Assembly: GCF_011682145.1 (NCBI RefSeq)
Contig: NZ_WHJH01000026.1
Coordinates: 19,771-83,770, forward strand
Source of the DNA: Massilia mucilaginosa
Lineage (GTDB): Bacteria > Pseudomonadota > Gammaproteobacteria > Burkholderiales > Burkholderiaceae_D
Length of the DNA stretch: 64,000 bases
Direction of reading: 5' to 3'
The stretch's first letter is position 1, and each line of letters opens with the position of its first letter. This document shows positions 59,962 to 64,000 of this stretch, one piece after another. Position numbers and translations under genes: made by a program. The notes beneath the pieces are model-generated. The model was not told the origin of the DNA and did not search any database. It was given only the letters and a program-made list of their open reading frames with translations.

Positions 59962-60501
59962 TTACTTGCGGTTGCGCCGCCGGGTGAACGCGGCCAGCGA
60001 CAACAGGCCCGCACCGAGCATGAGGTAGCTGTGAGGTTCAGGTACCGCGGTCACCGTCATGACTGTCTCGGGCGCCCAATAGTGTCCATAGTCCTGTCCG
60101 TCTGTTCCCGTCCAGAACGCGCTGCCCCAGTTCGCGCCCGTGTTGATAAAGAAATGCGTCCCGGACCAGCTGCCAGTTTCCCGGAGCTCGTAGTTGAAGG
60201 ACAGGGCACCGGCGGGATTATACGAAAACGTCGACACAGCGCAGGTGATATTCCCGATATTCGCACACGGCACATGGGCAAGTGTGTCGTAGGTGAAGGA
60301 TTTCAGTTCGGTCAGATCGAAATTGCCATCCTGATTCAGATCGTTCACGACGAACTGTCCCGATATCTTGACGTCAGGATCAAAAACATCGCTGTGTTTT
60401 TCAGTAAAGCCCTGGAAGGACCATTCATACGTCTGATCGGCCGCATTCGCGGTCAGGGCGCATAGTGTGAGGGCGGCGCAACTCGCCAATTCCATGAACA
60501 T
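59962..60501 (-). CDS. PEP-CTERM protein
   Basis: 179 residues. Signal peptide (MFMELASCAALTLCALTANA), a beta-rich body with a DLNQDGNFDLTEL loop that resembles a calcium-binding EF-hand-like loop, and the sorting tail AVPEPHSYLMLGAGLLSLAA followed by FTRRRNRK. It is exported and expected to be processed by an exosortase. AAGG lies before the ATG. Function of the body unknown. Confidence 0.9.
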   Translation of the reverse strand: MFMELASCAALTLCALTANAADQTYEWSFQGFTEKHSDVFDPDVKISGQFVVNDLNQDGNFDLTELKSFTYDTLAHVPCANIGNITCAVSTFSYNPAGALSFNYELRETGSWSGTHFFINTGANWGSAFWTGTDGQDYGHYWAPETVMTVTAVPEPHSYLMLGAGLLSLAAFTRRRNRK

Positions 60502-60695
60502 GCAGACCTTTTTGATAACATGATAGGAGTAGGCATCTTATCAGAAAGTTAATTCGCGGCGCTTGATTTGTAACTTTTTGACACCGATAGAAATATTTCT
60601 AAAACAATCCGGTGGAAAAATTACCGGATCCGAATCGACGCCAAAGTTTGATGAACGCGGTTGACAATGACCCACGCTGTCCTGATGATAGCCGC

Positions 60696-61109
60696 ATGAC
60701 TGACCTCACCCGCCAGGAAATCGACGCCAAGCTTGTCGCCGGTGAAGCGAAGGTCGACGCACGCCTGGCGAACTTCGACACGAGCATCAAGACCGGCTTC
60801 GCCGATCTGCGCGCCGAGTTCGCCGATCTGCGCGCCGAGTTCGTGGAACTGCGCGGCGAGATGGCCAGGCACAGGGCGGAGGTGCGCGCAGAGATGGAAA
60901 AAATGCGCGCCGAAATGCACAAAGGAATGACGGACATCGTCAAGTGGGTGATCGCCGTTAACCTCGCCAGCGTTGGCGCCCTGTTCACCGTGTCGAAAAT
61001 GACAGAAAAACCGCCATCACCGGCACTGGTGCAGCCTGCACCAATCATCATCACCATTCCCATGCCCCAGCTCGCGGCACCGCCCGCCGCCCCGGCCCCG
61101 CCGAACTAG
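60696..61109 (+). CDS. Coiled-coil protein with a C-terminal membrane segment (DUF1640-like)
   Basis: 137 residues. A long amphipathic coiled coil (FADLRAEFADLRAEFVELRG, HRAEVRAEMEKMRAEMHKGM) with repeated L/F-R-A-E heptads is followed by one hydrophobic helix (IVKWVIAVNLASVGALFTVS) and a Pro/Ala tail. This matches the small DUF1640/CCDC90-like proteins in Proteobacteria, whose function is unknown. I start at MTDLTRQ (60696); an earlier ATG adds 28 codons. Confidence 0.75.
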   Translation: MTDLTRQEIDAKLVAGEAKVDARLANFDTSIKTGFADLRAEFADLRAEFVELRGEMARHRAEVRAEMEKMRAEMHKGMTDIVKWVIAVNLASVGALFTVSKMTEKPPSPALVQPAPIIITIPMPQLAAPPAAPAPPN

Positions 61110-61182
61110 CTTCTCCCAACACAAGCGCAGCCAGCCCGGGCGACTCCCTGTCCGATCGGTCGCGCTTCCGGTATCATTCGGC

Positions 61183-61824
61183 ATGAATAAGATATCTTCC
61201 CCTCCATTTGTAATTGGTGTCGCTGGCGGAAGCGGCAGTGGCAAGTCAACCGTGTCCCAGCAAGTGCTGGCTTCCTTTGGCGCCGATATGGTCTCGGTCG
61301 TGATGCAGGACGATTACTACTGTGACCAGACCCACCTTACCCCTGAAGTGCGCCGCCAGCAGAATTACGACCATCCGCAGGCCTTCGATTGGCCATTGCT
61401 GGTACAGCACGTCCAGGCCTTGTGCAATGGCGAAGCGATCGCGATGCCGGAATATGACTTCACGATCGATAACCGCTCCGACAGGACCATTCCAGTCAAG
61501 CCAGCCCCGGTCATCGTGATCGAGGGCCTGTTCGCCTTGTATGACGCCGACTTGCGCGACATGATGTCGCTCAAGATCTTTGTCGACACCGCCTCCGACA
61601 TCCGCTTCATTCGCCGCATGCAGCGGGATATTACAGAACGCGGCCGCTCGGTGGAAAGCGTCGTCGGCCAGTATCTGGACACCGTGCGCCCGATGCATAA
61701 GCAATTCATCGAGCCAACCAAGCGCTACGCCGATGTCATCATTCCGCATGGCGCGAATGGACCGGCAGTCGATATGATTACCACCAAGGTGGCGAGCGTT
61801 ATCGGCCAGTTGAAGCGGCATTGA
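61183..61824 (+). CDS. udk: Uridine kinase
   Basis: Pyrimidine salvage: phosphorylates uridine and cytidine with ATP or GTP in the cytoplasm. 213 residues, the family size. P-loop GVAGGSGSGKSTVSQQVLA near residue 13, then VMQDDYYCDQTHLTPEVRRQ, QNYDHPQAFDWPLLVQHV, VIVIEGLFALYD, and RFIRRMQRDITERGRSVESV. It is complete. The integrase remnant begins within ten bases of its stop, so this end is an insertion boundary. Confidence 0.97.
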   Translation: MNKISSPPFVIGVAGGSGSGKSTVSQQVLASFGADMVSVVMQDDYYCDQTHLTPEVRRQQNYDHPQAFDWPLLVQHVQALCNGEAIAMPEYDFTIDNRSDRTIPVKPAPVIVIEGLFALYDADLRDMMSLKIFVDTASDIRFIRRMQRDITERGRSVESVVGQYLDTVRPMHKQFIEPTKRYADVIIPHGANGPAVDMITTKVASVIGQLKRH

Positions 61825-61831
61825 TTTAACG

Positions 61832-62179
61832 GCGCGCGTCCCTGGTCAGCGAGAAGATCGCCCGCTGTCTGACATGAGCCTCACGGCAGTGCTCCGGCGC
61901 TTGAAGCGCGACGACATTACCGTGCACGGCTTCCGGTCGACGTTTCGCGACTGGTGCGCGGAGGCGGTCGGCAATTCATACCCGCGTGAAGTATGCGCAC
62001 ACGCGCTGGCGCATAAGCTGCCGGATAAAGTCGAGGCCGCCTACAGGCGCGGGACGTTGCTCGACAAACGTGTGCTGCTCATGCGTGATTGGGCGAACTT
62101 TTGTTACGGAAAAAATCGAACGATTCCTAATGATGTGCCCGAGCAATTTCGGGCGCCTAAACACGAAAGGAATCGAGTC
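61832..62179 (+). pseudogene. C-terminal remnant of a P4-type tyrosine integrase
   Basis: No full gene; the first readable codons are RVPGQREDRPLSDMSLTAVL, the usual place in P4-like integrases before HGFRSTFRDWCAE (the HxxR box). The final ALAHKLPDKVEAAYRRG box holds the catalytic His and Tyr. About 300 N-terminal residues are gone. The reading frame continues without a stop into the AlpA-like gene. It starts within about ten bases of the udk stop, marking the edge of an old integrated element. Confidence 0.85.
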
Positions 62180-62392
62180 ATGAATCACCGTATCATCCGC
62201 CTCCCTGAAGTAATCGGCAAAACCGGACTCGCCCGCGCTACCCTCTACAGGATGGCGACGAGCGGACGCTTTCCTGCATCGATCAGCTTAGGAGGAAAAG
62301 CCATTGGATGGGTCGAATCGGAAATAGACGCCTGGATCGAACGTGGCATGCTGGCTCGCCAAACACCCGGTAAGCAAGCTACTGGTCAGTAA
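62180..62392 (+). CDS. AlpA-like phage/element regulator
   Basis: 70 residues, an excisionase-type winged helix: RIIRLPEVIGKTGLARATLY, GRFPASISLGGKAIGWVESE, IDAWIERGMLA. AlpA regulators control integrase and excision genes of P4-like elements and often follow the integrase, as here. AAAGGA before the ATG gives it its own translation start, so it may still be made although the integrase is broken. Confidence 0.9.
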   Translation: MNHRIIRLPEVIGKTGLARATLYRMATSGRFPASISLGGKAIGWVESEIDAWIERGMLARQTPGKQATGQ

Positions 62393-62520
62393 CATAGGCC
62401 TAGCGACACATCGGCACTTTGACCTCGACCTACGTAAGTGCAGAGTGCGGCATCGCGCTTGATATCCTCACTTGCGGCCAGGACCACAGTATGCCTGGCA
62501 GCAAAGTGCGCCGGCATTAG

Positions 62521-62598
62521 CTGCACCACGACTATGCCGACGAGAAACGCGATGCGTGGGCCAAGCTCGGCACTCACTTGTCTACTGTTTTGAAATGA
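62521..62598 (+). pseudogene. Possible tail of a second integrase
   Basis: LHHDYADEKRDAWAKLGTHL then STVLK and a stop. This reads like the extreme C-terminus of another tyrosine recombinase (the DYADEKRDAW end). A stop lies just upstream in frame, so only this scrap survives. Both pieces together suggest nested or serial insertions at this site. Confidence 0.45.
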
Positions 62599-62636
62599 AT
62601 GCCGTTTGTTGGACCCTGAGCTCCATTTTGCTCATC

Positions 62637-63002
62637 TCATAATTGTAGCAAGCCAATAGGGTCGGGCACCTCTACTGACTGATTTTCAATCACGAATAGC
62701 GGAAACCCTAGGTTTCGCTCGCCCAATGACGTCAATCGCATCGACCTAAATTCCGGCGATGTGTACAGCTGTGACCCAATTTTTGTTAAAGCTAGAATAA
62801 GCGCCTGCATGGTATCGTCTCCTTCTGCGTAACGAATTCTGTCGTTATGCAATCCTAGGAATTGAAAATGGCAACGAAAGGCATCTGAGCCCGCGAAAGG
62901 CTGCGGTTTGCCAATTTTAACGATAATGGACGTGACGCTCCCGTCTTCCAAGGTCAGGCTTAACTCGCGCTCCGCGATTACTTCCAATATTTCATTTTTC
63001 AT
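62637..63002 (-). CDS. DUF6968-like protein, putative immunity to the Rhs tip
   Basis: 121 residues. The segment SIIVKIGKPQPFAGSDAFRC, CHFQFLGLHNDRIRYAEGDD, MQALILALTKIGSQLYTSPE resembles DUF6968 proteins, small cytoplasmic proteins of unknown role often found beside polymorphic toxins. It lies 14 bases after the Rhs C-terminus on the same strand, exactly where an immunity gene is expected. Immunity is inferred from position. Confidence 0.72.
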   Translation of the reverse strand: MKNEILEVIAERELSLTLEDGSVTSIIVKIGKPQPFAGSDAFRCHFQFLGLHNDRIRYAEGDDTMQALILALTKIGSQLYTSPEFRSMRLTSLGERNLGFPLFVIENQSVEVPDPIGLLQL

Positions 63003-63016
63003 AGCAAACTCCTTAG

Positions 63017-64000
63017 TTATTTTTTGCAGGCTAACCGATCACGACGATCACGACAGTCGGCAGCGTCGCGTGCAGCTTTTGCATAACAAGAACGCCGAGC
63101 GGGGCCTCGCAATTGGTCGCAGAGCATCTCGTCCCTCTTTTCTTGTTTATCACATTCGTCGTCGTCTGGGTGTGGCTGATTTCTCCCTTGCGCTTTAGCG
63201 ATAACATTTGCTGCAGCGACTGAAGCGAATTTCTTACGAGCTCGTTCCTTAGACCTCTCGCTCATTTCCGGATCGTCTGGGTGGGTCCAGTCATAAATGC
63301 TGGTGCCAAAGGGCTGGCCAGCAAAATGCTCCCACGCAGAATTAAAGCCGAGGCCAATACCCACACCTACGGCACCAGCTGCCGCAACGCTGGCGCCTGC
63401 CGCTGCGGTTGTAGTGCCAGCCGCTGAGCCGGCCCATGTAACAACGCCTGGTGCCGGTACTAGCAGACCCGATGGGTCGACGTATGAGACCGGATTTCCG
63501 AGAACGTAACCGTACGTATTGATTCCACCAGCAAGCCCAATCGGGTCGGATTGCACATACCGTCCAGTCTGCGGATCGAAGTCTCGATAATAGTTGTAAT
63601 GAAGATTCGTCTCTCGATCATAATATTGTCCGGGAAAACGCAGGTTGTAGGCGAAGTTTCCTGCGCGGTTCGGGTTTTCGTCGGGCTGGTCCTCGCCGAA
63701 CGGATTTGCGCCGTCCCAGCGCCACACCATCTTGTTGTCGCTGCCGCGCGTGATGACCCGGGCTGTCGCCAGATGATCGGCATAGACGTAGTATGCATTT
63801 TCTTCTGCACCGCTGGCACGCGGTTTGACCACGGCCCAGGGCCGACGGTTTCCCATTGCTGTCGTAGGTAATGTCGATGCGATTGCCGCTGGGGTAGGTC
63901 ATCGAGGTCACGTGGCCCACGGCGCTGCTCGTGCTGCCATAGGTGTAGGCTGTCACAAAGCGCCGGGAAGCCGCTCCGTTCGTTTGCTCCTTCCTCAACA
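63017..64000 (-). pseudogene. Rhs-repeat protein C-terminal tip, frameshifted, 5' end outside window
   Basis: The reading enters at the right edge in one frame (TAYTYGSTSSAVGHVTSMTY, PSGNRIDITYDSNGKPS), then near 63850 changes frame and continues as the Rhs core (YVYADHLATARVITRGSDNK, NLRFPGQYYDRETNLHYNYY, PQTGRYVQSDPIGLAGGINT, NPVSYVDPSGL). A short length between the two parts is also missing compared with normal Rhs proteins. After DPSGL comes a unique tip of ~135 residues, Ala/Gly-rich then Cys-rich (DECDKQEKRDEMLCDQLRGP, RRSCYAKAARDAADCRDRRD), the presumed toxin. It is likely inactive as a fused protein, or the tip may be reshuffled between Rhs genes. Confidence 0.8.

Overview
The window is a GC-rich stretch of bacterial chromosome with dense genes on both strands. 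Two proteins end in PEP-CTERM sorting tails. The metabolic gene set (galactarate dehydratase, D-amino-acid dehydrogenase with an Lrp-type regulator, GlnRS, uridine kinase, OMP decarboxylase, exonuclease I) and the protein types point to a betaproteobacterium of the Oxalobacteraceae, most like Massilia, Duganella or Janthinobacterium. This placement is inferred from gene content; no rRNA or tRNA gene was recognised.

Layout. 1-5.2 kb: 3'-truncated garD, a class III CoA-transferase with a suspicious tail, and a divergent YnfM-like transporter/LysR pair. 5.2-7.8 kb: a minus-strand operon of a small J-domain protein and three unrecognised proteins. 8-9.8 kb: glnS and its terminator. 9.9-13.4 kb: an orphan CHASE histidine kinase, then a remarkable protein with a GRDP-like N-terminal domain and 18 AWCTR repeats. 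13.4-24.6 kb: small regulators, a ferredoxin-type reductase, an acyltransferase, an MFS/GNAT pair, an HPF-like protein, a cobalamin-binding-type protein, a cNMP-GGDEF protein, exonuclease I and pyrF. 24.7-28.6 kb: a LemA-TPM-TPM operon, then SDR-OhrR followed by ohr with a palindromic operator. 28.6-31.3 kb: a candidate small RNA, a zinc-ribbon protein, a VanZ-like protein and a low-complexity lipoprotein. 31.3-35.9 kb: a GH2 glycosidase next to a fusion of a glycosyltransferase and a UDP-galactopyranose-mutase-like flavoprotein. 36-45.6 kb: M20 dipeptidase, DUF378, pirin, Lrp/dadA, a PEP-CTERM protein, and an NHL/M23 chimera divergent from an SMP-30-like protein. 45.6-46.9 kb: a PAAR protein followed by a phage-lysozyme-like protein, which looks like an orphan type VI secretion effector cassette. 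47-51 kb: HxlR/MFS pair, HEAT-repeat protein, a second low-complexity lipoprotein and an OBAP-like secreted protein. 51-55.2 kb: three tandem OmpA-type lipoproteins, each with its own near-identical promoter. 55.3-61.8 kb: ATP-grasp and sirtuin, cupin, acyltransferase, VOC protein, PEP-CTERM protein, coiled-coil protein and udk. 61.8-64 kb: a mobile-element scar (integrase remnants and an AlpA-like regulator), then a broken Rhs tip with a putative immunity gene.

Two families of dispersed palindromic repeats lie between genes: one built on GGGGTCAGAGCTCTGA and one on a GGCGGGAATCC core. The most unusual locus is the AWCTR-repeat gene at 12060-13259. It could be a multi-core peptide precursor or a repeated metal- or disulfide-binding surface, and I know of no described function for this architecture.
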